From the NCBI RefSeq assembly GCF_001577265.1, contig NZ_CP014517.1, positions 1,231,001 to 1,295,000 of the forward strand: 64,000 nt of DNA, read 5' to 3'. The stretch comes from Variovorax sp. PAMC 28711. Its GTDB lineage: Bacteria > Pseudomonadota > Gammaproteobacteria > Burkholderiales > Burkholderiaceae_C. Positions within the stretch are counted from its first letter, which is position 1. Every line of letters starts with the position of its first letter. This document shows, piece by piece, positions 32,966-41,611 of the stretch. The notes under the pieces were generated by a model. That model saw only the letters and a program-made list of their open reading frames with translations, had not been told where the DNA came from and did not search any database. Position numbers and translations under genes: made by a program.

Positions 32966-34296
32966 CGTCTCCCAGACGCGGTCGTGCGCGCCTGTGGGCC
33001 ATGGGACCGGCTGCCGAAACGTTGCGCGTCTGGTGGTGGGCGGCCGTGACGGGCGCGCTCGCTGCGGCTGCCGTCTTGGGCTTCCGGTGGTTGACGCAAT
33101 GGGTCGAGGAACTCGCGACCGGTCAGCGCGGCGGACTGGTCGAAGCCGCGTTGTCGTTGTCGCCCTGGCACCGCGCGCTGGTCTGCACCTTGGGCGGCTT
33201 GCTCGCAGGGCTGGTCCTGCAAGGCGGAACGGCCTGGGCCAGGCGGGGCCCGGGCGGCGCGGCGAACCTCGACTACATCGATGCCGCGCGCGCAGGAAGA
33301 GTCGACCTGAACGATCGAACGACGTTGACACGCACCGTGTCCGCGCTCTTATCCGTCGGCACGGGCGCTTCCATCGGACGCGAAGGGCCGATGGTCCAAC
33401 TGGCTGCCTGGGTCAGTGCGCGGCTGGCACGACTCGTCGCGACGGCGCCGGAACAACGCAACACGCTGCTGGTGTGCGGCATCGCCGCAGGCATCGGCTC
33501 GGCCTATCACGCACCCATTGCGGGCGTCGTCTTCGTTCTGGAACTGGCGCTCGGTTTCCTCGCGCGCCACACGGTCGCTCCGGTGCTGATCGCGTCGGCC
33601 ACGGCCAGTTCACTGATCTACTGGCTGGTCGAACCCAAACCGCTCTACGACGTTCCGCCTGTCGTCATGGCACCGACGAGCCTCGGTATCGCCTTACTCG
33701 CCGGCGTGCTGTTCGGGGGGTTGGGCTGGGGGTTGCTGGCGCTGCTGGAATCAGGGCGAAGCTGGTTCGCGCGCATCCGTACGCCAGTCCTGCGCCTGGG
33801 ACTCGGGGGCTTGCTCGTGGGCCTGTTGTCGGCCTGGGTGCCGCAGGTCTGGGGCAATGGCTACAGCGTGGTGTCGCAGGTGCTTCACGGTGACCACGCC
33901 TGGCAATGGCTCGCGTGGGTGCTGCTCGCAAAAGTGGTGGCGACGACGCTGAGTTCGGGCAGCGGCGCGATCGGCGGTGTGTTCACGCCATCGCTCTTCG
34001 TCGGGGCGACCGCTGGAAGTGTCTTGGCCCAAGTGGCGGCGCTCTGGTTGCCGGCGGTGTGGGTGGGCGATCCGCGTCTGCTCGCGGTGGTCGGCATGGC
34101 GGCGGTGCTGGCCGCAGTCACCCATGCACCGCTGATGGCGATCGTGATGGTGCTGGAGATGACAAATCAATTCCAGCTCACCGTTCCCGTGATGCTAGCC
34201 TGCGGCGTGGCCTACGCCATCAGCACACAATTCGGCGCGCGACCGCTCTATGGCAATCCGATCGAATCGCCGATGGCGCAGAAGCCGAATCCCTGA
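32935..34296 (+). CDS. clcB: ClcB-type voltage-gated chloride channel family protein
   Basis: About 453 residues with ten to twelve membrane helices. CLC signatures: SIGREGPMVQLAA (gating Glu, canonical GREGP unlike the fluoride type at 16,595), GIAAGIGSAYHAPIAGVVF and GAIGGVFTPSLFVGATAG. Hence a chloride/proton antiporter and not a fluoride exporter. The GTG at 32935 overlaps the LysR gene by 31 bases; an ATG at 33001 is an alternative that still keeps all helices. Chloride antiport may compensate charge during acid or sulfite stress. Confidence 0.85.
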   Translation: MAANEFPEEVASPRRGRARLWAMGPAAETLRVWWWAAVTGALAAAAVLGFRWLTQWVEELATGQRGGLVEAALSLSPWHRALVCTLGGLLAGLVLQGGTAWARRGPGGAANLDYIDAARAGRVDLNDRTTLTRTVSALLSVGTGASIGREGPMVQLAAWVSARLARLVATAPEQRNTLLVCGIAAGIGSAYHAPIAGVVFVLELALGFLARHTVAPVLIASATASSLIYWLVEPKPLYDVPPVVMAPTSLGIALLAGVLFGGLGWGLLALLESGRSWFARIRTPVLRLGLGGLLVGLLSAWVPQVWGNGYSVVSQVLHGDHAWQWLAWVLLAKVVATTLSSGSGAIGGVFTPSLFVGATAGSVLAQVAALWLPAVWVGDPRLLAVVGMAAVLAAVTHAPLMAIVMVLEMTNQFQLTVPVMLACGVAYAISTQFGARPLYGNPIESPMAQKPNP

Positions 34297-34303
34297 GCCT
34301 GTG

Positions 34304-34555
34304 TTAGATCGCGGGTTCTGCACGCAGCGACTTGCGACGCTCAATGCCTTCGAAGACGATCATTCCGGTGAGCATCGCGGCGGTGAAGACAAGCGCCTCG
34401 CTTTCCCCCATTCCGAGCGCCACCAGACCCGGTCCAGGACAGAAGCCCGCAAGGCCCCAACTGACACCGAACAGCAGGCTGCCGAACGCCAGGCGGTCGA
34501 TCGCTCGCGCGTTTGGCCATCTCACTGTTTCGCCCAGAAGGGATCGCGAGCTGAA
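34304..34555 (-). pseudogene. YeeE/YedE-family membrane protein, C-terminal remnant
   Basis: The last 85 codons read SRSLLGETVRWP, IDRLAFGSLLFGVSWGLAGF, CPGPGLVALGMGESEA and GMIVFEGIE, typical of the second half of DUF6691/YedE proteins, which take up thiosulfate-like sulfur compounds. The first 60 or so residues are missing; upstream the frame runs antisense through a P-type ATPase remnant, giving a nonsense chimeric open frame up to 34,750. A deletion or insertion fused the two. Confidence 0.8.
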
Positions 34556-34556
34556 G

Positions 34557-34742
34557 TTGGACAAGGCCGAGCAATTTGACTCCGCGTCGGGAATCGGAAT
34601 CAAGGGCGTCGTGAGCGTCAAGACCCTTGCCATCGGCAATGCGACGTTGATGGAGCAACTGGGCATCGATGTAGTGCCGCTGGCGAACCAGGCCGAAGTT
34701 TTGCGCGCGCGAGGGGCCAGCGTGATGCTGCTTTGTGCAAGC
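34557..34742 (+). pseudogene. Copper-type P-type ATPase, internal fragment
   Basis: About 60 codons (AEQFDSASGIGIKGVV, LAIGNATLMEQLGIDVVPLA, RARGASVMLLCA) correspond to the nucleotide-binding domain of Cu-ATPases. Compared by eye, about 34 of 58 residues match the intact ATPase at 61,633, so it derives from a different family member and not from a recent copy. Both ends are cut and the piece abuts the YeeE remnant. Confidence 0.78.
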
Positions 34743-34909
34743 GCCGACATTGATCGGGCCAGGTCGACCGACTGCAGTCAGTCTGAAGCGGACAGCAAAG
34801 CGGGGAACGCGACGAACATGCGTTAGATACGGATCCGGCTCGAAGCTTGCAAGCACTGCCGAGACGCGCCGGCGAACCAGGCAAGGGTGATGAATACTCG
34901 CATGGCCGT

Positions 34910-35635
34910 TCAAGCATCGATCGCGTGCGGCCCTGCCAGAAACCTCTCGGCCGGCGTCGGCACCAGCAGCCCCTTCGCATCGTCGAGCGTGCCTTGGAGC
35001 CACCGGTCGACATGTTCCCGTTCGATCAGCACCAGGCTGCGCTTGTCCTGCTTCTCAGGCGGTAACGGCATTTTGGTCGCTGGATCCACCTCGGGCTTGT
35101 GCATGCGGCTCATCAGCGGATGCGCGTTCGCGTTGAGGGTGAGCATCGTGTAACTGTCCACAGTCTCGCCCGTCTCCGGGTCAATCCACCGGCTCCACAG
35201 ACCTGCCACTCCCCACGGCGCACCGTCGGCCCGGCGGAATTGCCACCAGACGTTCTTGCCGGTCTCCCAGTTCGGCTCGTCGAAGCTCGAGGCCGGCACG
35301 ATGCAGCGCTGCCCGGCACGCCAGGCGCCGCTGAACGTGGGCCGGCTGTTGACTGATTCGATGCGCGCATTGACCGTGCTGAGCCTCTTGGGCTTTTCGC
35401 CCGGACCGCGCGGCCGGGTCATCGGGATGCGTGTATTGCTCTCGGGCGGAATCATTCCCCACTGGCCCCATGCCAGCTCGCGCGAGCCGTCGTCGGCAGC
35501 GTTGCGCAGGAACGGCCCAGTCGCCAGCGGAAAGAGGCTACGCGGGCTCGGGAAAGGGTTGTTGGGGGTGCGTGCGCCGATGTGCCAAAACGCTTCTATT
35601 TCTCGTGTCTCAGGGGAGATGTAGCGGGTGCACAT
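34910..35635 (-). CDS. yedK: SOS response-associated peptidase YedK (HMCES-like)
   Basis: A 241-residue SRAP protein that forms a covalent thiazolidine link to abasic sites in single-stranded DNA through Cys2. The ATG at 35635 gives MCTRYI, placing the catalytic cysteine directly after the removed Met as required. NARIESVNSRPTFSGAWRAG, CIVPASSFDEPNW (Glu-containing pocket) and the catalytic His in NAHPLMSRMHKPE are all present. It overlaps a small upstream gene and shares a LexA-box region with umuDC. Confidence 0.92.
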   Translation of the reverse strand: MCTRYISPETREIEAFWHIGARTPNNPFPSPRSLFPLATGPFLRNAADDGSRELAWGQWGMIPPESNTRIPMTRPRGPGEKPKRLSTVNARIESVNSRPTFSGAWRAGQRCIVPASSFDEPNWETGKNVWWQFRRADGAPWGVAGLWSRWIDPETGETVDSYTMLTLNANAHPLMSRMHKPEVDPATKMPLPPEKQDKRSLVLIEREHVDRWLQGTLDDAKGLLVPTPAERFLAGPHAIDA

Positions 35636-35820
35636 GGACCACATGCTACGGGCTGCAGCCATTCAGCGGCAGCCTGGGCGGGCGAAAGCGCAAGAAGGTG
35701 TGAGTCGTTCGACAGGTCCGTCGCCAACTCCTCCAGTACGTCCGGATCGACCGTGCGCCAGTGCTGCTGCAGCCGGTGCGCACAGGCCGCGATCCAGATT
35801 TCAGCGGTGGTGTCGTTCAT
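35596..35820 (-). CDS. Small conserved hypothetical protein upstream of yedK
   Basis: A 74-residue protein (MNDTTAEIWIAACAHRLQQH at the start, then WRTVDPDVLEELATDLSND). It is rich in acidic residues and predicted helical. It overlaps the start of yedK by 40 bases in another frame, and its ATG lies 28 bases from that of umuD on the other strand. I recognise no family; the position at the LexA box suggests SOS induction. Overlap with yedK makes it slightly uncertain, but codon use fits. Confidence 0.6.
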   Translation of the reverse strand: MNDTTAEIWIAACAHRLQQHWRTVDPDVLEELATDLSNDSHLLALSPAQAAAEWLQPVACGPCAPATSPLRHEK

Positions 35821-35840
35821 GGCGTCATCCTAGCTATATA

Positions 35841-35856
35841 CTGGATGCATGTACAG
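35841..35856. promoter_or_regulatory. LexA box (SOS operator) overlapping the umuD start codon
   Basis: CTG-N10-CAG is the proteobacterial LexA consensus and occurs here once, perfectly. The ATG of umuD (35849-35851) lies inside it. A TATATA stretch at 35835-35840 may be the -10, which would give a nearly leaderless umuD mRNA. The same box lies 21 bases before the small gene upstream of yedK, so one operator may govern both directions. Confidence 0.75.
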
Positions 35857-36283
35857 TATTCCGCCTTTTGCCGCCGAGGTCGCAGTGGAGCCTGTGGTGC
35901 TCCCGTTGCCTGTGGTCGAAGGCAAGCTGCGCGCCGGATTTCCATCTCCTGCAGACGACTTCGCCATTCGGCGCCAAGACCTCAACGACCTGCTGATCAC
36001 CCATCCGCTGGCCACCTTCTACTGGCAGGTCAGCGGCCAGTCGATGGTCGAAGCCGGCATCGGCGACGGCGACCTGCTGGTGGTGAATCGGGCCATCACC
36101 CCGATGCACCGTCACATCGTCGTGGCCCAGGTCGATGGCGACTTCACAGTCAAGTACCTGTACAAGCGCAGCGGCCGCATCAAGCTCACCACAGCCAATC
36201 CCACTTTCCCCGAGATCACCTTCAAGGAAGGCCAACAGCTGACATCTGCGGCGTCGTCACCGCCGCCATCAAGCGGTTCGTGA
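35849..36283 (+). CDS. umuD: DNA polymerase V subunit UmuD, C-terminus frameshifted
   Basis: A 144-residue protein of the S24/LexA family. The self-cleavage site is Ala29-Gly30 (RAGFPSPADD), nucleophile Ser65 (SGQSMVEAG) and general base Lys102 (FTVKYLY). With RecA filaments it processes itself and activates UmuC for lesion bypass. After GQQL the frame slips: one missing G at 36,241 replaces the usual tail ending ICGVVTAAIKRFVK (readable in the next frame to 36,288) with SAASSPPPSSGS. Either a sequencing deletion or a true mutation affecting the last strand. Confidence 0.85.
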   Translation: MYSIPPFAAEVAVEPVVLPLPVVEGKLRAGFPSPADDFAIRRQDLNDLLITHPLATFYWQVSGQSMVEAGIGDGDLLVVNRAITPMHRHIVVAQVDGDFTVKYLYKRSGRIKLTTANPTFPEITFKEGQQLTSAASSPPPSSGS

Positions 36284-36306
36284 AATAGCAGGTCCACGGA
36301 TACGCC

Positions 36307-37605
36307 ATGTACGTGCTGATCGACGGCAACAACTTCTATGTGAGCTGCGAGCGCGTGTTTCGCCCAAGCCTGCAGGGCCGACCGGTCATCGTCCTGAGCA
36401 ACAACGATGGTTGCGCCATCGCCCGCAGCAATGAAGCCAAGGCACTCGGCATTGCGATGGGGGCGCCCTGGTTCCAGATCCGCCAGTCCTTGCCCGACGC
36501 GGGGGTGGTCGCCCTGAGTGCCAACTTCACGCTCTACGGCGACATGAGCAACCGGATGATGGCGATCGCCGCCGGTCTCGGGCCGGGCCAGGAGATCTAC
36601 AGCATCGATGAATCCTTCATCGACATGAGCACCATGCGCGGTGATCTGGTGGCACGCAGCCACCGGGTGCGCGAGCGCATCCTGCAGTGGACCGGCATCC
36701 CCACGGGCATCGGCATCGGCGCCACCAAGACCCTCGCCAAGCTGGCCAACCACGTGGCCAAGACCGCCGACCGCAAGCCCGGCAGCTACCCGATTGAGTT
36801 TGCCCGCGTGTGCAACCTCAGCGCACTCCCGCCCAGCGATCTGGAGGCCGTGTTTGCTGCCACGGCGCTGGGCGAGGTCTGGGGCATTGGAAGACGCATC
36901 GGTGCGCAGTTGCAGGAAGCCGGGCTCAAGAGCGTGCTGGATGTTGTGCGGCTCGATCCGGCCATGGTGCGAGGGCGCTGGTCGGTGGTACTGGAGCGCA
37001 CGGTGCGAGAACTGCAGGGCCAGCAGTGCGTCGGCTTCGAGGACGAAGCACCGGCCAAGAAGGAAATCGCCAGCACTCGAAGCTTCGGGCAGCCGGTGAC
37101 CCAGCTGGCCGACCTCATCGAAGCGGTCAGCCAGTTCGCCAGCCGCGCTGCGGAGAAGCTGCGTAAGCAAGACAGCCGTGCCGGCCAGGTGCTGTGCTTC
37201 ATCCGCACCAGTCCCTTCCGGCGCGACGACAAGCAGTATTCGCGCTCAGTGACTGTTCCGCTGCGAAGACCAACTTCTGATACGGCGGCCTTGGTACAGG
37301 CGGCGGTTCACGGGGCCAAGGCCATCTTCAGGCCCGGCTTCAACTACGCCAAGGCCGGCGTGATGCTGCTCGACCTGCAGGATGCCTCGGTGGAGCAGCA
37401 CGAGCTGGCACTCGATGAAGGGCCACCGGATCGCAGTGCGCTCATGGAGACGATGGACCGGCTCAACGAACGGTATGGGCGGGGATCGATTGCACTGGCT
37501 AGCACGGGGAAATCGAACGGGCAGCGGACCTGGACGATGAAGCAGTCGTTGAAGACGCCGGAGTACACGACGCGGTGGGCGGATGTGCCGAGGGTGTTGG
37601 CTTAA
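36307..37605 (+). CDS. umuC: DNA polymerase V catalytic subunit UmuC
   Basis: A 432-residue Y-family polymerase. [17 protein letters not shown] has the first metal-binding Asp and the FYVSCE motif; [11 protein letters not shown] holds the second acidic pair; [19 protein letters not shown] and [12 protein letters not shown] follow. The C-terminal DUF4113-like part ([14 protein letters not shown]) closes it. It is 23 bases after umuD and shares its LexA-controlled promoter. Full length, no defect seen. Confidence 0.94.
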   Translation: MYVLIDGNNFYVSCERVFRPSLQGRPVIVLSNNDGCAIARSNEAKALGIAMGAPWFQIRQSLPDAGVVALSANFTLYGDMSNRMMAIAAGLGPGQEIYSIDESFIDMSTMRGDLVARSHRVRERILQWTGIPTGIGIGATKTLAKLANHVAKTADRKPGSYPIEFARVCNLSALPPSDLEAVFAATALGEVWGIGRRIGAQLQEAGLKSVLDVVRLDPAMVRGRWSVVLERTVRELQGQQCVGFEDEAPAKKEIASTRSFGQPVTQLADLIEAVSQFASRAAEKLRKQDSRAGQVLCFIRTSPFRRDDKQYSRSVTVPLRRPTSDTAALVQAAVHGAKAIFRPGFNYAKAGVMLLDLQDASVEQHELALDEGPPDRSALMETMDRLNERYGRGSIALASTGKSNGQRTWTMKQSLKTPEYTTRWADVPRVLA

Positions 37606-37925
37606 GTTCGGATTCGCGGTGAAGCAAAGGACCGCTTCGCAGCGATTGCTGTCAGCCGATGGTCCTGCATCAGTGCACGCTCGCGGCCGCACTTCGGACA
37701 TTCAGCTGGCGCCGACTAGTCTGCCGCGCCTTACGTCGCTGGCATCAGCTGCCTCACGACAGTGGGGCAGGAAGTTCTCTGAACCTTCTATCGCCCGTTA
37801 ACGGCAACGTGACGAGATGTATCTATGATGGGGAGACGAGCGCGAAAAGACATTTCATGCTGTCTTGGGAGCGCATCGACGGCAGTAGCCCAGTGCATAA
37901 GTGATGTTCTAGAGGACCTTGCTCG
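37606..37925. other. Intergenic region between umuC and the defence operon
   Basis: 320 bases without a supported gene. GC falls towards the right side, where the defence genes begin. AGAGGA at 37911-37916 is the RBS of the nuclease gene. No repeat, terminator or recombination site was recognised. Confidence 0.5.
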
Positions 37926-39632
37926 GTGAAGATCAGAAAAATAGAAATTAAGAACTTTCGAGGCGTGAAAGAGCTTGACTGGAGCCTTCCCAGCGCAGAC
38001 ATCTTTTGCCTGATTGGAAAAGGGGACTCTTCTAAATCCACCATCCTTGAGGCCATCAGGTATGCCTTCTACCCCCAGTGGAACCTGACCCTAGGCGACG
38101 CGGATTTCTACCAGTGCAAGGTAGCCGACTCCATCGTCATAGAAATCACTATTGGAGCATTGACCGAAGCCTTCTGCGCCTTGGACAAGTACGGCCAGTA
38201 CCTCCGTGGCTGGAATACTGCCGCCCTTACGCTGACTGACGAACCTGAAGATCACCTTGAGAGTGTCCTGACGGTGCGGCTGAAGGTTGACAAAGACCTT
38301 GAGCCCAAGTGGATGGTTGTTTGTGATCGCCATCCTGGCGGTGTTCCGTTCAAGCAAGGCGATAGAAACAAGGTCAGTGTCGGCCTCATCGGTGCCTACA
38401 GCGAGAAACAGCTTTCATGGGCTACAGGCACGGCGTTGGCGAAGCTCACTGAGGCCCAGAGCCTGAACGATCTGCTGGCAACGGCCTCTCGCACGGCCAG
38501 AGCCTCTTTGGATGCGGACCGGCCTGTCACCCTCAAGAATTTCGATGCAGCGGCTGAGAAGTCTCAAGACATCGCGAAGCTGTTAGGTGTGCCGGTATCA
38601 GACGCTTACAAGGCTCACCTTGACCTGGCTTCCATCAACCTAAAAGTGGGTGGGTTGGCCCTCCATGACGGTGACATTCCTCTTCGTCAGCTAGGTCTTG
38701 GATCGCGGCGAATGCTGCTGTGTGGCATTCAGAAGATGGGTTTGGAAGAAGGCCACATCACATTGTTTGACGAGGTGGAGTTCGGCTTGGAGCCGCATCG
38801 AATCACCCGCCTGATCAAGCACGTCCGTGAGGACCAGAGAGGTCAATACTTCCTAACCACGCACTCACCAACGGTCCTGCGGGAACTCACCGTAAAAGAG
38901 CTGTACGTCGTGCACAGTACGGGAGGGGTCGTGCAGATCACTTCCGCAGCCAGGGACGGTCTAGAACAGCTTGAGGTGCAGGGAAAGATTCGATCCAGCA
39001 CCGAAGCGTTCTTGGCGAAGAAGGTTGTGGTCTGTGAGGGCGCTACCGAAGTTGGGTTCGTGCGAGGTTTTGACGATCACCAAGTCGGCAAAGGAAAGGA
39101 TCCATTTTCTTATCACGGCGTTGCCCTTTTGGACGCGAGGGGGGCCAGCAAGATCAAGGATTTAGCGAAGGCGTTCAAGTCGCTCGGATACGACGTTTCA
39201 GTGCTTGCGGATGCAGACGCTGAAGATCAGTTTTCAACCGCTGATGAAGCGGAACTCGCGAAGGTTGGTATCCCCGTGCATGTGTGGAGCGACAAGTACT
39301 CCCTGGAGGAGCGAGCATTCCAAGATCTGCCTTGGGTGAGCGTCGTGGGCAGCTTGAAGCTTGCGCAGAATGAGCTGAGTTACCCGGTTTGTGACCAAGT
39401 GCGCTCCAGAGTTCAGGAAGCACTTGATCCAGACCTTGAGAAGTGGCCTGAGAGTCCAAAGCTGCGAACCGCTATTGGGTCCGCCGCGAAGAAGGCCGGT
39501 TGGTTCAAGGACACCACGCGGGGCGATCAGTGGTTCAAGGTCGTGAGCCCTGCGTTTAACGACGCCGCTTTTCTAAAGAAGAATTTGGCCGTCGAACTGG
39601 AGGCGCTTTGGACTTGGGCTGCGCATGTCTGA
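37926..39632 (+). CDS. gajA: GajA-like ATP-dependent OLD nuclease (Gabija defence)
   Basis: A 568-residue protein: an SMC/OLD-type AAA ATPase domain (residues 1-350) and a C-terminal TOPRIM nuclease. Walker A is GKGDSSKST at residues 31-39, with Ser36 where the usual glycine stands; Walker B is ITLFDEVEFGLEP and the H-switch TTHSPTVLREL. TOPRIM acidic residues are Glu371 (VVCEGATEV) and Asp429/Asp431 (VLADADAED). Length and partner match GajA (578 aa), which nicks phage DNA when nucleotides fall. GTG start with AGAGGA nine bases upstream. Codon use is more AT-rich than neighbours, suggesting recent transfer. Confidence 0.85.
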   Translation: MKIRKIEIKNFRGVKELDWSLPSADIFCLIGKGDSSKSTILEAIRYAFYPQWNLTLGDADFYQCKVADSIVIEITIGALTEAFCALDKYGQYLRGWNTAALTLTDEPEDHLESVLTVRLKVDKDLEPKWMVVCDRHPGGVPFKQGDRNKVSVGLIGAYSEKQLSWATGTALAKLTEAQSLNDLLATASRTARASLDADRPVTLKNFDAAAEKSQDIAKLLGVPVSDAYKAHLDLASINLKVGGLALHDGDIPLRQLGLGSRRMLLCGIQKMGLEEGHITLFDEVEFGLEPHRITRLIKHVREDQRGQYFLTTHSPTVLRELTVKELYVVHSTGGVVQITSAARDGLEQLEVQGKIRSSTEAFLAKKVVVCEGATEVGFVRGFDDHQVGKGKDPFSYHGVALLDARGASKIKDLAKAFKSLGYDVSVLADADAEDQFSTADEAELAKVGIPVHVWSDKYSLEERAFQDLPWVSVVGSLKLAQNELSYPVCDQVRSRVQEALDPDLEKWPESPKLRTAIGSAAKKAGWFKDTTRGDQWFKVVSPAFNDAAFLKKNLAVELEALWTWAAHV

Positions 39633-41064
39633 GGAACTGGCTCTCAAGCTCAGCGACTTCACTACCAAGGGGTATGTGATAGCGCCTGCCGGCTACGGCA
39701 AGACGCATCTCATCGCCATGGCAGTGAAAGCCGCTACCAAACGGCAGCTAATCTTGACCCACACCTTCGCGGGTGTGAACTCAATCAAGACCAAGATGAA
39801 TGTTCTTGGTGTGCCTGCTTCCAAGTACCAGATCGACACGATTGCGAGCTGGTCACTTCGGCTTTGTCTTGCCTACCCGAAGACTTCTGGGTGGAAGGCG
39901 GAGCACCCAACCAGCAAGCAGTGGAACAAGCTCTACGAGTGCTGTTCTGAGTTGCTGGGTAAGCAGTTCGTTCGCCGCGTTGTCGCTGCCACCTATGGCG
40001 GTGTCTATGTAGACGAGTACCAGGACTGCTCCGATCTGCAACACTCCCTTGTCTGTGCTTTCGCTGAACTCATGCCGTGCCGAATTCTGGGCGATCCTAT
40101 GCAGGCCATCTTTGACTTTGGGGGTGACGAAGGCAAGCCTGTCGATTGGGCCGTGAGTGTCTACCCGACCTTCATGTGCCTCGGTCAGCTAGAGACGCCA
40201 TGGCGCTGGAAAACCGCCGGCGATCCTAACCTTGGAGCTTGGCTCAAGAACGCAAGGGAGACTTTAGAACAGGGTCAAAAGATCGATCTTCTGAACGCCT
40301 TGCCTGCATGTGTAAAACGTGCTCACACGACCCCTGAATTCTTGTCGGCAAAGCAGTATTCCTCGCTCATTGGTTTGCTTGCGCATAACGAGAGTGTGAT
40401 TGCTCTTCATGGCGGCGATCAGCAGTCCAAGAACAAGACCCATCTCTTGGCAAAAACCATGGGTGGGCGGTTCTCTTCCATCGAAGAGGTTGAAGGCAAA
40501 GACCTTCATTCGTTCATCAAGAAACTTGTTGCAGCTAAGACAACGCAACTGGGCTTTCTGCTGGTGCTGGAGTTTGCCAAGAAGTGCTTCACTGGCGTAG
40601 GCGACATCTTGACCGCTGGCACGAAGAGAGGCGAGGTCGCGAAGCAGCGCAAAGGGACCAAGTACCCTTTGGTCATGCATGCCGCGAATGCTTACCTAAA
40701 GGAGCCGACCAGTGCTCAACTCAAAGCCTTCTTCTTGGCCTTGAAGGCCAACCCTGAAACGTCTGCCTATCGTCGCGATCTGCTGTATCGATTCCTCAAC
40801 GTGCTGAAGATTCACGTTGACGGTGGAGGGGCGACGCTGACAGAAGCAGGAAACTTATATCAACGCGACTTGAGGCACACGGGGAGGCCGATCAGCCACC
40901 GAAAGCTCATCGGCACAACGCTGCTGGTGAAGGGGCTGGAGTACGACCATGCGGTCATCCTCGATGCAGATACTCTGGACGCGAAGGATCTGTATGTAGC
41001 AATGACCCGTGGCGCCAAAACCCTGACCATAGTTGGCGAGCAGCGGCACCTGCCGGCAATGTAA
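39625..41064 (+). CDS. gajB: GajB-like UvrD-type helicase (Gabija defence)
   Basis: A 479-residue superfamily 1A helicase, shorter than UvrD (720) and close to GajB (494). Motif I is APAGYGKT (residues 20-27), motif II VDEYQDCS (Asp130, Glu131), motif III ILGDPMQAIFDF, and the C-terminal motifs HRKLIGTTLLVKGLEYDHAV and LYVAMTRGAKTL. It overlaps gajA by eight bases, so they are made together. In Gabija, GajB senses DNA ends and works with the GajA ring. Same low-GC composition as gajA. Confidence 0.85.
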   Translation: MSEELALKLSDFTTKGYVIAPAGYGKTHLIAMAVKAATKRQLILTHTFAGVNSIKTKMNVLGVPASKYQIDTIASWSLRLCLAYPKTSGWKAEHPTSKQWNKLYECCSELLGKQFVRRVVAATYGGVYVDEYQDCSDLQHSLVCAFAELMPCRILGDPMQAIFDFGGDEGKPVDWAVSVYPTFMCLGQLETPWRWKTAGDPNLGAWLKNARETLEQGQKIDLLNALPACVKRAHTTPEFLSAKQYSSLIGLLAHNESVIALHGGDQQSKNKTHLLAKTMGGRFSSIEEVEGKDLHSFIKKLVAAKTTQLGFLLVLEFAKKCFTGVGDILTAGTKRGEVAKQRKGTKYPLVMHAANAYLKEPTSAQLKAFFLALKANPETSAYRRDLLYRFLNVLKIHVDGGGATLTEAGNLYQRDLRHTGRPISHRKLIGTTLLVKGLEYDHAVILDADTLDAKDLYVAMTRGAKTLTIVGEQRHLPAM

Positions 41065-41277
41065 CGACTTCATCAAGAAGCTCTTGCTGGTTCTGCTTCA
41101 GGTCGTCCGTCCCTCTACATTGAGCGAGTTGCCATGGCAATGCCCTAGGCCGTCCACCGCAGCCTGGAAGATGATGAACGTGGTCTAGGTAAAGCCGTCC
41201 CGCACCCTCAGCCGACCTCTTATTGATTTCCATCCGAAGTTACTCTGCAGGTCCCGCAGGGCGGCGTACACATGAAT

Positions 41278-41611
41278 TACCAGTTGGACGTGCGGCGCCC
41301 CGTGCGCGTGACTTCAGTGACCGAGGGTGATCAAAGTCTCGAGATCCACACGGACGAGGGCGAGTGGTCGGCCTCAGCGGTCGTCAGCGCAACGGGCACT
41401 TGGTCCATACATCGCCGCATACCCACGGTCGGCGAAGTTTCGAGGCGCGCAGGTCCACTCCGCCCTGTACGACGGGCCAGCTGCTTTCGTGAGGCAGAAG
41501 GTCCTCGTGGTTGGCGGCGGCAACTCCGGGGCGCAGATCTACGCGGAACTGTCTTCCGTCGCCAAAGCACAGTGGATTACCCAATAGGAGCCCGCATTCC
41601 TGCCCGATGAG
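41278..41611 (+). pseudogene. Truncated copy of arsO (internal fragment)
   Basis: 334 bases align with 48593-48931 of the intact arsO gene in the same orientation: about 22 mismatches and one 5-base gap when compared by eye (roughly 93 percent identity). The gap at TTGGTCCATACATC breaks the frame and a TAG follows near 41,585. Both ends of the gene are missing. It is a direct repeat 7.3 kb from the intact gene. Confidence 0.9.

Noticed and set aside
32935..34296. Second fluoride exporter
   Set aside because: The CLC motif is GREGP and not GREGT, so chloride is the likely ion.
34304..34750. A single 148-residue protein on the minus strand
   Set aside because: The first 60 residues are antisense of a P-type ATPase fragment; only the last 85 are YeeE-like.
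41577..41610. arsO fragment read as a small functional protein from 41,272
   Set aside because: A 5-base gap shifts the frame and both ends of the enzyme are absent; it is a remnant.
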